Shown here one piece after another: positions 1-9,372 of a stretch of DNA of 64,000 nt. The translations under genes were made by a program, and so were the position numbers. Within the stretch, counting starts at the first letter, position 1. The number at the start of each line of letters is the position of its first letter. This stretch comes from Aggregatibacter actinomycetemcomitans (lineage in GTDB: Bacteria; Pseudomonadota; Gammaproteobacteria; Enterobacterales; Pasteurellaceae): the NCBI GenBank assembly GCA_017160915.1, contig JACAWG010000017.1, positions 1 to 64,000 of the forward strand, given 5' to 3'. Under the pieces are notes generated by a model. It searched no databases. It had not been told where the DNA came from and saw only the letters and a program-made list of their open reading frames with translations.

Positions 1-25
1 CCCGTGAATATTCATCAAAAATTCG

Positions 26-44
26 GACGGGCACAGGACCCGTC
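26..44. terminator. Possible hairpin at the window edge
   Basis: A six-base inverted repeat (GACGGG at 26-31, CCCGTC at 39-44) lies just beyond the yciU stop codon. No clear T-run follows in either direction, so its role as a terminator is tentative. Nothing else is seen in positions 1-84. Confidence 0.3.
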
Positions 45-84
45 TTTGCGTAAAAACACAGACAAAAAGCACCGCACTTTTTAC

Positions 85-405
85 TTATTCTTTCCAAATA
101 ATATGATATTGCCGATCTTCTTCGCGGTGGGAAATGAGGAATTTGGCGAAAATATCGTCCATTTCATCTTGTTCGTTGACCAGTCCGATCCAGACTTCGG
201 CGTATTCCTGCGGGTCGATAAGCACGCCGATTTCTTCTTCCCAATTGTCGGCGGTTTCTACAAATTCTACTGCGCCGCGTTCTTCAAACTGGAGGTTGAA
301 CAGCATAATATCTGCCGGGTCGAGGTTTTCCGGTGCCATTTCAAGGAAAATATCGTAGGCAATGTCAATGGCTTTGTCGGGATCAAGTGGGGTTAGTTCT
401 GTCAT
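85..405 (-). CDS. yciU: YciU family acidic protein (UPF0263/DUF440), putative dsDNA mimic
   Basis: A 106-residue, strongly acidic protein. It matches the YciU/HI1450 family along its length: an N-terminal AYDIFLE-like helix, the block [18 protein letters not shown], and the C-terminal HIIWKE. The structure of the Haemophilus member led to the proposal that it mimics double-stranded DNA and binds a DNA-binding partner; its cellular role is not settled. Many Asp/Glu residues are visible throughout. It lies downstream of ppc on the same strand but is separated from it by an inverted uptake-sequence hairpin, so it probably has its own transcript. Confidence 0.9.
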   Translation of the reverse strand: MTELTPLDPDKAIDIAYDIFLEMAPENLDPADIMLFNLQFEERGAVEFVETADNWEEEIGVLIDPQEYAEVWIGLVNEQDEMDDIFAKFLISHREEDRQYHIIWKE

Positions 406-455
406 TTGGGGTTTCCGATGAGTTAAAGTCGGCGCACATCATAGCATAAGCGGGT

Positions 456-503
456 AAAAAGTGCGGTCGAAAAAAATGATGTTTTTTCCGACCGCACTTT
501 TTT
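456..503 (-). terminator. Inverted uptake-sequence pair, ppc terminator
   Basis: Two oppositely oriented copies of AAGTGCGGTCG (456-469 and 489-503) form a long stem with extra A/T pairing, beginning five bases past the ppc stop codon. The reverse strand ends the stem in a run of T. This is the usual Pasteurellaceae pattern of uptake sequences reused as a terminator. Confidence 0.7.
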
Positions 504-507
504 CTGA

Positions 508-3147
508 CTAGCCCGTATTACGCATACCCGCCGCAATACCGGTGATGGTGATCATCAACGCCTGTTCTACATCCGGATTCGGATTATCCGGCTGGGCGCG
601 TAAGCGGCGGAGCAGTTCCACTTGTAACAGGTTAAGCGGGTCGGTATAGACGTTACGCAAGGCGATGGATTCGGCAATCCAAGGCAGGTTGGACATCAGC
701 TGATCTTTATGGGACAGCGACAGGATCGTCTGAATGTCTTCTTGCAACTGTTCGCGTAGGGATTGCCCTAAATACCACAGTTCCGGTTTCACCAGATTGC
801 GATCATAGTGTTCCGACAGCCACATATCGGTTTTACTGAACACCATTTCCAGCATACCGATACGGGTGGAGAAAAACGGCCAGGTTTGGCACATTTCTTC
901 AATCAGATCGTATTTGCCGTTTTCGATGGCGAGACGCACTGCCGCACCCGCACCGAGCCAGCTTGGCAACATGAGACGGTTTTGCATCCAGGCAAAAATC
1001 CACGGAATAGCACGTAAACTTTCTACGCCGCCGTTCGGGTTACGTTTTGCCGGGCGGGAGCCGAGAGGCAGTTTCGCCAGTTCCTGTTCAGGCGTGGCGG
1101 AACGGAAATACGGCACGAAATCTTTATCACCACGGACGACGTTACGATAAATGTCGCAGGAGGAGTCGGACAGCTCGTCCATCACAGCACGCCATTCCGC
1201 TTTCGGTTCCGGTGGCGGCAGAAGGTTGGCTTCAAGTACGGCGCTGGCGTATAAATCCAGACTTTCCACCGCAATTGCCGGTAACCCAAGTTTGAAGCGG
1301 ATCATTTCCCCCTGTTCGGTGACGCGTAGCCCGTTTTTCAGTGAGCGTGGCGGTTGGGAGAGTAATGCCGCGTGTGCCGGCGCACCGCCGCGCCCTGTAG
1401 TGCCGCCTCTGCCGTGGAACAGGGTGAGTTCGATCTTCAGTTCTTCACATAAATTGACTAAGGCTTCCTGCGCGCGGTATTGCGCCCAGGATGCCGCCAT
1501 CATGCCGGCGTCTTTGGCGGAATCGGAATAGCCGATCATTACCATTTGTTTTCCGCCGATGACGCCGCGATACCAGCCGATATTAAACAGTTCGCGCATC
1601 ACCTGTTCGCTGGCGTCCAGGTCGTCTAAGGTTTCAAATAGCGGCACCACAGGTAAATGGTAGGTAACGCCCGCTTCTTTAAGCAATAAATGGACGGCAA
1701 GCACGTCTGATGTGGTGCGCGCCATGGAAATGATATAGCAGGAAATCACCCCTTGCGGTTGTTCGGCGATAACTTTGCAGGTATCCAGAATTTCCTGTGT
1801 TTCCGCCGATGGCGTCCAATCCCGCGGGATTAACGGACGACGTGAACTCAGTTCCCGAATCAGAAAGGCTTGCTTGTCCGCTTCCGTCCATTGGGCGTAA
1901 TCGCCTAAACCGATGTAACGGGTGATTTCGCCGAGGGCTTCGGTGTGGCGGGTACTTTCCTGGCGAATATCCAGACGGGATAAGGTCACGCTGAAACAAC
2001 GAATGCGGCGTAAGCAATCCAGTAGTAAGCCGTTGGCGATAATACGCATACCGCACGCCATTAAGGATTGATAGCAATCGTATAACGGCTCCCAAAGTTG
2101 TTCGTTACGGGTGATGATGTCTTCCTCGGCGGCGCGTGGAATACGGTTTGCCAATAAATCGTCGTAGTAGGCGAGGGTGGCGGAGAGTTTGCTGCGCAAC
2201 TGTTTTGCCACCATGCGATAAGGCTCCGGATAATCGCCGTATTTGGCGCGGAATTCGTCGGTGCATTGACGGACGGAAAGTTCATCCACCAAAATCTGAA
2301 TGTCTTTCAAAAACAAATCCGCCGCTTTCCAGCGTGCCAGTTGTAATACCTGGCGGGTTACGTTAGCGGTCACGAAAGGGTTGCCGTCGCGGTCGCCGCC
2401 CATCCAGGAGGAGAATTGAATCGGCGCTAATTCCACCGGCAAAGAAAAGCCTAAAAATTTGACCGCACTTTCGTTAAGCTGACGCAGGAATTCCGGCACG
2501 GCTTGCCACAGGCTGTTTTCGATTACCGCGAAACCCCATTTGGCTTCTTCAAACGGCGTTGGGCGCTGGGTGCGGATTTCATTGGTGTGCCAGGCTTCGG
2601 CAATAAGTTGCAACAGGCGGCGTTCAATGGTTCTGCGTTCTTTCTCCGTTAAATCGGAATGCTCCAGCTTGCTCAGGCATTTGTTGATTTCGACGTTTTT
2701 ATGCACTAAAGAACGGCGGGTGACTTCCGTCGGGTGGGCGGTCAGCACCAGTTCGATTAACAGTTTTTCGACGGTTTTGATCACCTCTTCTTTGGCAATG
2801 TTTTTCCCCTGTAAACGCTTGAACAACGCTTCAATGGAGCGATTGGACGCCACTTCGTCGTGGTGGTGACGGGAAATGGTTTGATATTGTTCCGCAATAT
2901 TGGTGAGGTTTAAAAATTGGCTGAAAGCGCGTGCCACGGGAATAATATTGTCATCGGAAATGGTGGCGAGGGTTTTCAGCAATTGGTTGCGGGCTTCATC
3001 GTCGCCGCTGCGGGAATTGCGTGATAACACGCGGATATTTTCAATGAGTTCCAGAATATCATCGCCTTGCGCATCGCAGATGGTCTCGCCGAGAAAGCGT
3101 CCCAACATATTGATGTTTTGTCGCATTTGAGTGTATTGCTGAATCAT
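508..3147 (-). CDS. ppc: Phosphoenolpyruvate carboxylase
   Basis: Carboxylates phosphoenolpyruvate to oxaloacetate, replenishing C4 acids of the cytosolic citrate cycle. The 879 residues from the chosen ATG match the Haemophilus family length. Visible motifs: VLTAHPTE with the catalytic His at 138, [10 protein letters not shown], the glycine-rich [12 protein letters not shown] loop, and the conserved C-terminal MRNTG. The ATG at 3147 is preferred over a GTG six bases upstream because GAGGTGA is well placed before it. Single gene, transcribed toward yciU, ending at an uptake-sequence terminator. The leader at 3150-3360 is AT-rich and holds one uptake sequence. Confidence 0.97.
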   Translation of the reverse strand: MIQQYTQMRQNINMLGRFLGETICDAQGDDILELIENIRVLSRNSRSGDDEARNQLLKTLATISDDNIIPVARAFSQFLNLTNIAEQYQTISRHHHDEVASNRSIEALFKRLQGKNIAKEEVIKTVEKLLIELVLTAHPTEVTRRSLVHKNVEINKCLSKLEHSDLTEKERRTIERRLLQLIAEAWHTNEIRTQRPTPFEEAKWGFAVIENSLWQAVPEFLRQLNESAVKFLGFSLPVELAPIQFSSWMGGDRDGNPFVTANVTRQVLQLARWKAADLFLKDIQILVDELSVRQCTDEFRAKYGDYPEPYRMVAKQLRSKLSATLAYYDDLLANRIPRAAEEDIITRNEQLWEPLYDCYQSLMACGMRIIANGLLLDCLRRIRCFSVTLSRLDIRQESTRHTEALGEITRYIGLGDYAQWTEADKQAFLIRELSSRRPLIPRDWTPSAETQEILDTCKVIAEQPQGVISCYIISMARTTSDVLAVHLLLKEAGVTYHLPVVPLFETLDDLDASEQVMRELFNIGWYRGVIGGKQMVMIGYSDSAKDAGMMAASWAQYRAQEALVNLCEELKIELTLFHGRGGTTGRGGAPAHAALLSQPPRSLKNGLRVTEQGEMIRFKLGLPAIAVESLDLYASAVLEANLLPPPEPKAEWRAVMDELSDSSCDIYRNVVRGDKDFVPYFRSATPEQELAKLPLGSRPAKRNPNGGVESLRAIPWIFAWMQNRLMLPSWLGAGAAVRLAIENGKYDLIEEMCQTWPFFSTRIGMLEMVFSKTDMWLSEHYDRNLVKPELWYLGQSLREQLQEDIQTILSLSHKDQLMSNLPWIAESIALRNVYTDPLNLLQVELLRRLRAQPDNPNPDVEQALMITITGIAAGMRNTG

Positions 3148-3358
3148 AGTCACCTCACTAAGTTTAATGTTTAAATACCTTGAATGTGGTAGATATAAAC
3201 AAAAATTCGGCGAAAGATCAACCTGAATTAATTCATAAGTTTAAATAAATATGAAATTTGTTGAATTATTTCCAATAAAGTGCGGTTGTTTTTAGATGTG
3301 TTTTTAAATGTTATGAGAATGTTTAATGATTATTAAATAAGATGATGGAGTGAACGTA

Positions 3359-3386
3359 TAAAAAAGGGCGTTCGAATAACGCCCTT
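3359..3386 (-). terminator. purR terminator
   Basis: AAGGGCGTT (3364-3372) pairs with AACGCCCTT (3378-3386) around a five-base loop. On the reverse strand the stem is followed by TTTTT, 13 bases past the purR stop, which fits an intrinsic terminator. Confidence 0.8.
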
Positions 3387-3398
3387 GAAATGTTTGAT

Positions 3399-4397
3399 TT
3401 AACGTGGTTTCACCGATTTACGCACTACCAATTCCGGGTGGATTTCAATGGTTTCCCGTTGATCGGATTTGTGATTAATGCGTTCAAACAACAAATTCAC
3501 CGCCTGTACGCCCAAGCGGGATTTGGATTGGTGAATGGTGGTCAACGGCGGCGAATAAAAACGGGAGGCGTGAATATTGTCGTAGCCGATAATGGAAATG
3601 TCATCGGGCACGCGTAAGCCTTTTTCGCCGATGGCGGAAATCGCGCCTAACGCCATGACGTCGTTACAGCAGAACACGGCGGTCGGCAGGGTTTCCTGAC
3701 GCAGGATTTTGTTCATACATTCATAGCCGTCTTCCGGCTCAAAAAAGCCTTCCATGACCCAGTTCGGGTTAATTGCCAGCCCGGCTTCCTGCATGGCGTG
3801 CACAAAGCCTTCATAGCGGGTTTTCGCCGTGGTTTTGCTGAGTTCGCCGGCGATAATGCCGATGTTTTTATGTCCGTTTTCAATCAGGTGTTTGGTCGCC
3901 AGATAACCGCCGTCAAAGCTGTTATCCTGAATAATATCCGTGTGGGCATTCGGGCCCCAATCCATCACTACCATCGGAATGGAGGAAAACGCCGTGAGTA
4001 AATCCAGCGAATCCTGCAAATATTCGGAGCACATCACCAAAATGCCGTCAACGCGTTTTTTCGCCAACATTTCCAAATGATTTTTGATTTTTTCCGCATT
4101 GTTTTGCGTATTGCATAAAAACAGAGAATAGCCTTGGCGATAGCAATGTTCTTCCACCGCATGAATGATTTCGGCGAAATAAGGCGCTTCGCTGGTGGTG
4201 ACGATCATGCCGATGGATTTGGTGGTGTTGACTTTTAAACTGCGCGCCACGGCACTGGGGGAATAATTGAGATCTTTTATCGCCTGCAAAACCTGCTGTT
4301 CGGTTTCGGCGGCAACGAAACGGGTTTTATTGATAACGTGGGATACCGTGGTGGTGGATACGCCTGCCATTTTGGCGACATCTTTGATGGTAGCCAT
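3399..4397 (-). CDS. purR: Purine nucleotide repressor PurR (LacI family)
   Basis: A 332-residue LacI-family repressor. The N-terminal helix-turn-helix ([25 protein letters not shown]) and hinge helix ([10 protein letters not shown]) are the PurR type, and the periplasmic-binding-like core (residues about 60-332) follows E. coli PurR closely. In the family, hypoxanthine or guanine acts as corepressor and the dimer binds 16-bp operators upstream of purine genes. Its position beside a divergent YnhF-like gene matches the enterobacterial purR locus. I see no consensus PurR box within this window. Confidence 0.93.
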   Translation of the reverse strand: MATIKDVAKMAGVSTTTVSHVINKTRFVAAETEQQVLQAIKDLNYSPSAVARSLKVNTTKSIGMIVTTSEAPYFAEIIHAVEEHCYRQGYSLFLCNTQNNAEKIKNHLEMLAKKRVDGILVMCSEYLQDSLDLLTAFSSIPMVVMDWGPNAHTDIIQDNSFDGGYLATKHLIENGHKNIGIIAGELSKTTAKTRYEGFVHAMQEAGLAINPNWVMEGFFEPEDGYECMNKILRQETLPTAVFCCNDVMALGAISAIGEKGLRVPDDISIIGYDNIHASRFYSPPLTTIHQSKSRLGVQAVNLLFERINHKSDQRETIEIHPELVVRKSVKPR

Positions 4398-4522
4398 AAT
4401 TTTCTCCGTAAAAAAATTTTGGCTATTATAAAGATCGAATGGGGTTTGGTTAAGGAGATTCGCGGGAAATCCGATGAAAAATTACACTTTTTTACATTTG
4501 GTTGGTTTTTTCTGTGAATTTT

Positions 4523-4552
4523 TTGTTAAAATGCGCCCCGACTTAGTATAAA
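4523..4552 (+). promoter_or_regulatory. Candidate promoter for the small YnhF-like gene
   Basis: TTGTTA (4523-4528) and TATAAA (4547-4552) are 18 bp apart, 22 bp upstream of the small ORF, and point away from purR. Inferred from sequence match only. Confidence 0.45.
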
Positions 4553-4573
4553 CAGGAAAATATGAGGTAAAAA

Positions 4574-4654
4574 ATGGGTACGTTCGGTTATGCAATGATG
4601 ATGGTTGTGCTTTCTCTCGGCTTAATTCTGGTGTTGGCATCAGCCATTTTCTAA
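4574..4654 (+). CDS. ynhF: YnhF-like small membrane protein (26 residues)
   Basis: An ORF of 26 codons encodes one hydrophobic helix (MGTFGYAMMMVVLSLGLI, then VLASAIF). A good ribosome-binding site (GAGG, 4564-4567) precedes the ATG, a promoter-like sequence lies upstream, and an uptake-sequence hairpin follows. E. coli YnhF is a membrane peptide of similar size and hydrophobic pattern encoded beside purR, as here, so synteny supports the call. Function is unknown; it is predicted to sit in the inner membrane. Such ORFs are easily missed by length-limited annotation. Confidence 0.65.
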   Translation: MGTFGYAMMMVVLSLGLILVLASAIF

Positions 4655-4675
4655 TCGAAAAACAACTTAAAATCG

Positions 4676-4705
4676 AACCGCACTTTAAGCGATTAAAGTG
4701 CGGTT
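4676..4705. terminator. Bidirectional uptake-sequence hairpin between ynhF-like gene and metX
   Basis: AACCGCACTTTA (4676-4687) is complementary to TAAAGTGCGGTT (4694-4705), with T-rich sequence after it on the plus strand. It touches the metX stop codon and lies 21 bases past the small gene's stop, so it can serve both convergent genes. Confidence 0.7.
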
Positions 4706-5808
4706 TATTTTTCCGTTAAATTTTCCTCGCCGCCCGCCAATCCGTCGCGGATTTTATTTTCAAAAAACGCATAATCCACCAAAAACGCATCATGCCCGTA
4801 ATCGGAGCTAAATTCGTAATAATTTAAATTAACGCCGTGTTGCTCCAATAATTGTTTGCTTTTGCGTAATTCCGGCAGTTTGAACAGCTGATCATTATCC
4901 ACCGACACCAGCGTATAACGGGCTTTGATTCGGGAAAGGGCGGTTTTTAAATCGGCATAGCCGACGCTCGGATCATATAAATCCAACGCGCGTAATAAAT
5001 GCAAATAACTGTTGGCATCAAAGCGCGCCAGAAATTTTTGTCCTTGATAGCTTAAATAGGATTCCACCTGAAAATAATCGCCCTGCAAATTCCCTTCCGC
5101 TTTGGTGGCGCGTCCGAAGGCTTTGCTGAGTTGCACGTCGGTGCGATAGGTGAGCATACCGAGCATACGGGCGATGGCTAAGCCTTTGTCCGGGCGTTCA
5201 CCGTCATAATAATCGCCGTTATTGAAATTCGGATCGTTAATCACCGCTTGGCGCATGACGTGATTAAAACCGATGGCTTCCGCGCTAAAGGAAAGGGAAG
5301 AACATAGATTCACCACATTGGAGACAAAATCGGGATAATCAATCGCCCATTGGGTTGCCTGCATACCACCGAAAGAGCCGCCGATAACGGCGTGTAAATG
5401 CGGAATTTCAAGAAAATCCAGCAGCGCTTTTTGCACTTTGATGATGTCTTGCACGATAACCGCAGGAAATTGGCTGCCGTAAGGGCGATTGGTTTGCGGA
5501 TTAATTGAGGACGGACCGGTCGTGCCTTTGCAGCCGCCAAGCACGTTAGAGCAAATAAAAAAATAGCGGGAGGTGTCCAATGCCAAGCCGTCGCCCATAA
5601 AATTTTGCCACCAGCCTTCCCGATTCGTGCTTTTATCAAAATAAGGTTCGGCGTCGCCGGTAAGCGCGTGACAGATTAACACCGCATTGCTTTTATCCGC
5701 ATTCAATTCGCCATAGGTTTGATAAGCCACGTCAATCTGTTGAAGTTGACCGCCTAAAACGAGGTGTAAAGGTTGATGGGTAAAAACAGTGGTTTTTTTT
5801 ATTGTCAT
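4705..5808 (-). CDS. metX: Homoserine O-acetyltransferase
   Basis: Transfers an acetyl group from acetyl-CoA to homoserine, the activation step of methionine synthesis. This 367-residue alpha/beta hydrolase has the nucleophile elbow GGSFGGMQ (Ser145), an Asp in the SVDNDQLF block, and the catalytic His in YGHDAFL near the C-terminus, forming the family triad. It is the MetX (acetyl) type rather than MetA. Upstream lie a strong promoter and tandem MetJ-like boxes, so methionine repression is likely. Confidence 0.95.
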   Translation of the reverse strand: MTIKKTTVFTHQPLHLVLGGQLQQIDVAYQTYGELNADKSNAVLICHALTGDAEPYFDKSTNREGWWQNFMGDGLALDTSRYFFICSNVLGGCKGTTGPSSINPQTNRPYGSQFPAVIVQDIIKVQKALLDFLEIPHLHAVIGGSFGGMQATQWAIDYPDFVSNVVNLCSSLSFSAEAIGFNHVMRQAVINDPNFNNGDYYDGERPDKGLAIARMLGMLTYRTDVQLSKAFGRATKAEGNLQGDYFQVESYLSYQGQKFLARFDANSYLHLLRALDLYDPSVGYADLKTALSRIKARYTLVSVDNDQLFKLPELRKSKQLLEQHGVNLNYYEFSSDYGHDAFLVDYAFFENKIRDGLAGGEENLTEK

Positions 5809-5853
5809 TGCCGAGTCCGACGCAATTCTTATTGTTATGGCTAGTGGGGCATA

Positions 5854-5882
5854 ACGTTACATCTTGCCTTATACCTTGTCAA
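5854..5882 (-). promoter_or_regulatory. metX promoter
   Basis: On the reverse strand a perfect TTGACA (5877-5882) is followed after exactly 17 bp by TAACGT (5854-5859), about 45 bp before the metX ATG. The -35 is excellent, the -10 weak, as is common for regulated promoters. Confidence 0.6.
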
Positions 5883-5890
5883 GAAATTTT

Positions 5891-5914
5891 AGCCGTCTAA
5901 ACATCTGGAAGTTT
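5891..5914 (-). promoter_or_regulatory. Tandem MetJ-like boxes
   Basis: Read on the reverse strand, AGATGTTT and AGACGGCT lie end to end just upstream of the metX -35; compared with the MetJ consensus AGACGTCT they match at 6/8 and 7/8. A third weaker 8-mer adjoins. MetJ binds tandem 8-bp boxes with S-adenosylmethionine as corepressor. Confidence 0.5.
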
Positions 5915-5994
5915 TGAAGTCTATAAATAAAGAGATTGGACTTGAATTCTGTGTTTTTTTTCTTTATGTTGAGCACCAGTGTTTTTTGACAATA

Positions 5995-6714
5995 ATGCCA
6001 ATGAAATTGAATTTAAAAGAAAAGTTACAAGCCTATTTAACTGCGACGCGAATTAAACGGATTGCCCGTTATTTTGCCTTGTTTTTTGCGGGTTTTGCTT
6101 TGTTACTGATCGCGGTGGATCAAGCCATTGGTTATTATGTGCGCAAAGATATTTACTACGACATCGACAAAGTGCCGAATCGCCCGTACGGTTTGGTGCT
6201 TGGCACCTCAAAATATTTCTCCAATAACACCCTGAATCTGTTCTATTACAATCGCCTGCTTGCCGCGCAACGTTTATTTGAAGCGAAAAAAGTGGATTAT
6301 CTGTTGTTAAGCGGCGATAACCGCACATTGCAATATAACGAACCGCGCACCATGCTACGGGATTTGAAAAAAATGGGCGTGCCGCAAGAATTTATTTATC
6401 TGGATTTTGCGGGCTTTCGCACATTGGATTCGGTGATTCGTGCCGATCAGGTATTTAAAGCCCATTCTCTGACGATTATTTCACAGAAATTTCATTGTGA
6501 ACGTGCCTTGTTCATCGCTAAATTCCACAATATTGACGCCATTTGTTTTGCGGCGGATTATCCGCAAGTGTATTCTTTTGTGCGTGTGCGGGAATTTTTT
6601 GCCCGTTTGCAGGCGGTGTGGGATTTATTGGTAGAAAGGGAACCGCACTTTTTGGGGGCGCCGGAACCTTTGCCCCCGCCGGTGACGATTCCCGATGTTA
6701 ACAGTGATATTTAA
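5995..6714 (+). CDS. sanA: SanA/DUF218 family membrane-anchored protein
   Basis: About 239 residues. A cytoplasmic N-terminus of some 20 residues is followed by one membrane helix (FALFFAGFALLLIAVDQAIGYYV) and a DUF218 domain with the typical GLVLGTSKY, LLSGDN and PRTMLRDLKKMGVP blocks. E. coli SanA affects envelope permeability and vancomycin exclusion at high temperature; its biochemical role is unclear. An in-frame ATG at 5914 would add an unlikely leader, so the start is placed at 5995 (6001 is also possible). The 3' end overlaps the convergent cra gene by 17 bp. Confidence 0.8.
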   Translation: MPMKLNLKEKLQAYLTATRIKRIARYFALFFAGFALLLIAVDQAIGYYVRKDIYYDIDKVPNRPYGLVLGTSKYFSNNTLNLFYYNRLLAAQRLFEAKKVDYLLLSGDNRTLQYNEPRTMLRDLKKMGVPQEFIYLDFAGFRTLDSVIRADQVFKAHSLTIISQKFHCERALFIAKFHNIDAICFAADYPQVYSFVRVREFFARLQAVWDLLVEREPHFLGAPEPLPPPVTIPDVNSDI

Positions 6715-7684
6715 TGATACTGCGGGTTAACGGCGTCGCATTGACGCTGTTTTTATGTTTCTTCGACATGGCATCGAAAGTCAATGTCAGCAAAGATTGC
6801 GACACTTTGTCATAATCCTGCACGCTGCACAGCACTCTGTTTTCCAGTAGCTCCAACATCTCAAAATGCCCGAAGGTGGAAATCACCAAGTCTTTCGGCA
6901 CCTGTCCCAGTTTTTGCAACAAGACCAATAACACGCCTTCCAACAAGGTAAACGAAGTGGTGAAAATGGCGGTTGGCAACGGATTATTTTCTAACCATTG
7001 GGCGAAAGATTGCGCCGCTTCGTTTTTACGGAACATATCGCCGTAAAGGTATTCGGCGGAAGCCCTACGATACCTTAATGCCGAGCGAAATCCTTCTTCC
7101 CGTTCCCGGCTTGTCGGTAAATCCGGTAAGGCGCCGAAGAACAAAATTCGTTTTTGATGAGGGATTTTCAGCAATTCTTTGGTTAAACGGTATGCATCGC
7201 CTTCGTCGTCGGTCAGGGCATTCACCACTTTCGGCGAGCTGATACGGCGATCAAAACCGATAATCGGCACGTTGGCGTTTTGGTAAAAATCCGTGTCCGG
7301 CGGCAGTGCCGAGGAAACCAGCAAAGCGTCAACCTGACGTTGTAATAAATGTTTTACGCAATCCTGTTCGTTTTCCACTTTGTCGTTAGAACAGGCGATG
7401 AGCAGTTGATAGCCTTTTTCCCGCAAACGATTTTCCAGATTATTGGCGATTTTCGCATAACTGATATTTTCAAAATCGGGGATGACTAAACCGATGGTTT
7501 TACTTTTCCCCACGCGCAGGCTTGCCGCCATGGCGTTGGGTTTAAAATCATACTGTTTAATCAAGGCTTGGACTTTTTCGATGGTGCTATCGCTTACACG
7601 ATACTGTTTGGCTTTTCCGTTCACAACGTAGCTCACCGTTGTGCAGGAAACGCCCGCAAGCTTGGCTATTTCATCTAATTTCAC
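6698..7684 (-). CDS. cra: Catabolite repressor/activator Cra (FruR), LacI family
   Basis: A 328-residue LacI-family regulator starting at GTG, with GGAG placed upstream. The helix-turn-helix and linker (MKLDEIAKLAGVS, NGKAKQYRVSD) are diagnostic of Cra/FruR, which senses fructose-1-phosphate or fructose-1,6-bisphosphate and sets glycolytic versus gluconeogenic flow. The core LLQRQVDALLVSSALPP block agrees. The C-terminus is a few residues shorter than the enterobacterial protein. No fruBKA operon is adjacent, so a global rather than local role is inferred. Confidence 0.9.
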   Translation of the reverse strand: MKLDEIAKLAGVSCTTVSYVVNGKAKQYRVSDSTIEKVQALIKQYDFKPNAMAASLRVGKSKTIGLVIPDFENISYAKIANNLENRLREKGYQLLIACSNDKVENEQDCVKHLLQRQVDALLVSSALPPDTDFYQNANVPIIGFDRRISSPKVVNALTDDEGDAYRLTKELLKIPHQKRILFFGALPDLPTSREREEGFRSALRYRRASAEYLYGDMFRKNEAAQSFAQWLENNPLPTAIFTTSFTLLEGVLLVLLQKLGQVPKDLVISTFGHFEMLELLENRVLCSVQDYDKVSQSLLTLTFDAMSKKHKNSVNATPLTRSIIKYHC

Positions 7685-7877
7685 ATTAACTCCTTAAAAT
7701 GTCAGAAATAGATAGTTGATTGGTTCCGAATTAACTAAATATTTGTTATTAAAATGAGGGCATAAACCCGCGTGAATTATAGCACTTCGGTGCAATAAAA
7801 ATTGAATAAATGTCACAAAATTATTAAATAAAAGAAAAAACTTGCATAACTTTGGGTAAATATGCAATATTGACGCA

Positions 7878-7891
7878 TAAATAATCATTAA
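7878..7891. promoter_or_regulatory. Possible ArgR (ARG) box
   Basis: TAAATAATCATTAA matches the ARG-box core TGAATAATTATTCA at 11 of 14 positions. carAB is ArgR-regulated in enterobacteria, which makes a site plausible, but it lies 17 bp upstream of the proposed -35 and in AT-rich DNA such matches arise by chance. Confidence 0.35.
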
Positions 7892-7908
7892 CCGCGATGG
7901 ATTTTTAC

Positions 7909-7937
7909 TTGTCAGAACGAAAGCCGTCTTTTAGAAT
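7909..7937 (+). promoter_or_regulatory. Candidate carA promoter
   Basis: TTGTCA (7909-7914) and TAGAAT (7932-7937) at exactly 17-bp spacing. This is the best sigma-70-type match upstream of carA. Confidence 0.6.
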
Positions 7938-8101
7938 AGGCGCGCTTGTCACAACAGCAAAAGACAAGTAGGGTAATTTGAAAAATCCATAAGGGTAAAT
8001 ACGGACAGCAGCACAAAAGTGCGGTCGTTTTTTTCGACGTTTTTCAAGTTGCGGTTAATGAGCATTCGTAAGTGTTCGACCAAATAAAATAGGAGTAATT
8101 T

Positions 8102-9226
8102 ATGTCCGACGCGGCAATTCTTGTCCTCGCCGATGGCACGATGTTTCACGGTAAAGCCCTTGGCGCCGCCGGTTATACTATCGGTGAAGTCGTGTTTAAC
8201 ACCTCAATGACCGGCTATCAGGAAATCTTAACCGATCCTTCTTACACCAAACAAATCGTCACCCTCACTTATCCCCACATCGGCAACACCGGCACCAACC
8301 ACGAAGACACCGAATCCAATCGGGTTTATGCCGCCGGTTTAATCATTCGCGATTTGCCGTTACAACACAGCAATTTCCGTTCCCAATCTTCCCTCGCCGA
8401 CTACCTCAAACAAAACAATATCGTCGCCATCAGCGAAATCGACACCCGCCGCTTAACCCGCTTATTACGGGACAAAGGCACGCAGGCGGGCTGCATTATG
8501 TCGGGCGAAATCGACGAAGCCAAAGCCCTGGCGTTGGCAAAAAGTTTCGGTTCCATGGCGGGCAAAGATCTGGCGCAGGAAGTCACTTGCTCCGATGTTT
8601 ACCCATGGACGCAGGGCGAATGGCAGTTAGGGCGCGGTTATCACAACATCGACAAGCCTGAATTTCACGTGGTCGCTTACGATTTCGGCGTCAAACATAA
8701 CATCTTGCGTATGCTGGCGGAACGCGGCTGCAAACTCACCGTGGTGCCGGCAAAAACCTCTGCTGAAGCCGCATTGGCGCTTAACCCCGACGGCATTTTC
8801 CTTTCCAACGGACCGGGCGACCCTGAACCTTGCGATTACGCTATTCACGCCATTCAAACCCTATTACAAAGCAAAAAACCGTTATTCGGTATTTGTTTAG
8901 GTCACCAATTGCTCGGCTTAGCCGTGGGCGGCAAAACCAAAAAGATGTCTTTCGGACACCACGGCGCCAACCACCCGGTGCAGGACTTGGCGACGCAAAA
9001 AGTGCTTATCACCAGCCAAAACCACGGTTTTGAAGTGGACGAACACAGCCTGCCACAAAACGTGCGCATTACCCACCGCTCTTTATTTGACCATTCCGTA
9101 CAAGGCATTGAACTCACCGACCAACCCGCTTTCAGCTTCCAAGGACACCCCGAAGCCAGCCCGGGCCCGAATGATGTCGCGTATCTGTTTGATAAATTCA
9201 TTAAGCAGATGCGGGCGGCGAAGTAA
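8102..9226 (+). CDS. carA: Carbamoyl-phosphate synthase small subunit
   Basis: The glutamine amidotransferase subunit, which releases ammonia from glutamine and passes it to CarB for carbamoyl phosphate synthesis (arginine and pyrimidine pathways). 374 residues: N-terminal CPSase small-chain domain, then a class I amidotransferase domain with the nucleophile Cys265 in GICLGHQ and the His349/Glu351 pair in [14 protein letters not shown] lies before the ATG. carB is not directly downstream: an unrelated gene with flanking repeats separates the two by about 1 kb. Confidence 0.97.
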   Translation: MSDAAILVLADGTMFHGKALGAAGYTIGEVVFNTSMTGYQEILTDPSYTKQIVTLTYPHIGNTGTNHEDTESNRVYAAGLIIRDLPLQHSNFRSQSSLADYLKQNNIVAISEIDTRRLTRLLRDKGTQAGCIMSGEIDEAKALALAKSFGSMAGKDLAQEVTCSDVYPWTQGEWQLGRGYHNIDKPEFHVVAYDFGVKHNILRMLAERGCKLTVVPAKTSAEAALALNPDGIFLSNGPGDPEPCDYAIHAIQTLLQSKKPLFGICLGHQLLGLAVGGKTKKMSFGHHGANHPVQDLATQKVLITSQNHGFEVDEHSLPQNVRITHRSLFDHSVQGIELTDQPAFSFQGHPEASPGPNDVAYLFDKFIKQMRAAK

Positions 9227-9271
9227 AAAGTGCGGTCGATTTTTAATGCGTTTTTTGAAGAGATGGTACTT

Positions 9272-9346
9272 GATGGCGCGTGCTTCCTAACGCGTGCCGA
9301 TGATTGCAAATTAGTTAGAAGCACATGCTGGGAAGCGTGCGCTATC
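9272..9346 (+). repeat. Palindromic REP-like element, left copy
   Basis: A 75-bp self-complementary unit. Its ends (GATGGCGCGTGCTTCC and GGAAGCGTGCGCTATC) pair imperfectly, and it contains ACGCGTGCCGAT. A second, inverted copy lies at 10168-10235 on the other side of the NYN gene. No transposase is encoded nearby. Confidence 0.75.
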
Positions 9347-9372
9347 TGAAATTTATATCTAAGGATGAAAAC

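Larger units (their letters stand above)
7685..8101. other. Divergent cra/carA intergenic region
   Basis: A 417-bp, AT-rich non-coding stretch. It holds the carA promoter (7909-7937), an ARG-box-like palindrome (7878-7891) and one uptake sequence near 8017. Short reverse ORFs here have no recognisable protein features and are left out. The carA leader would be about 158 nt, long for a simple leader. Confidence 0.6.

Noticed and set aside
4-396. Open frame of about 130 codons opposite yciU
   Set aside because: It is the antisense shadow of yciU, with no ribosome-binding site and no family features.
7694-8149. Two short reverse frames in the cra/carA gap
   Set aside because: Low-complexity AT-driven frames without ribosome-binding sites, one overlapping the carA start.
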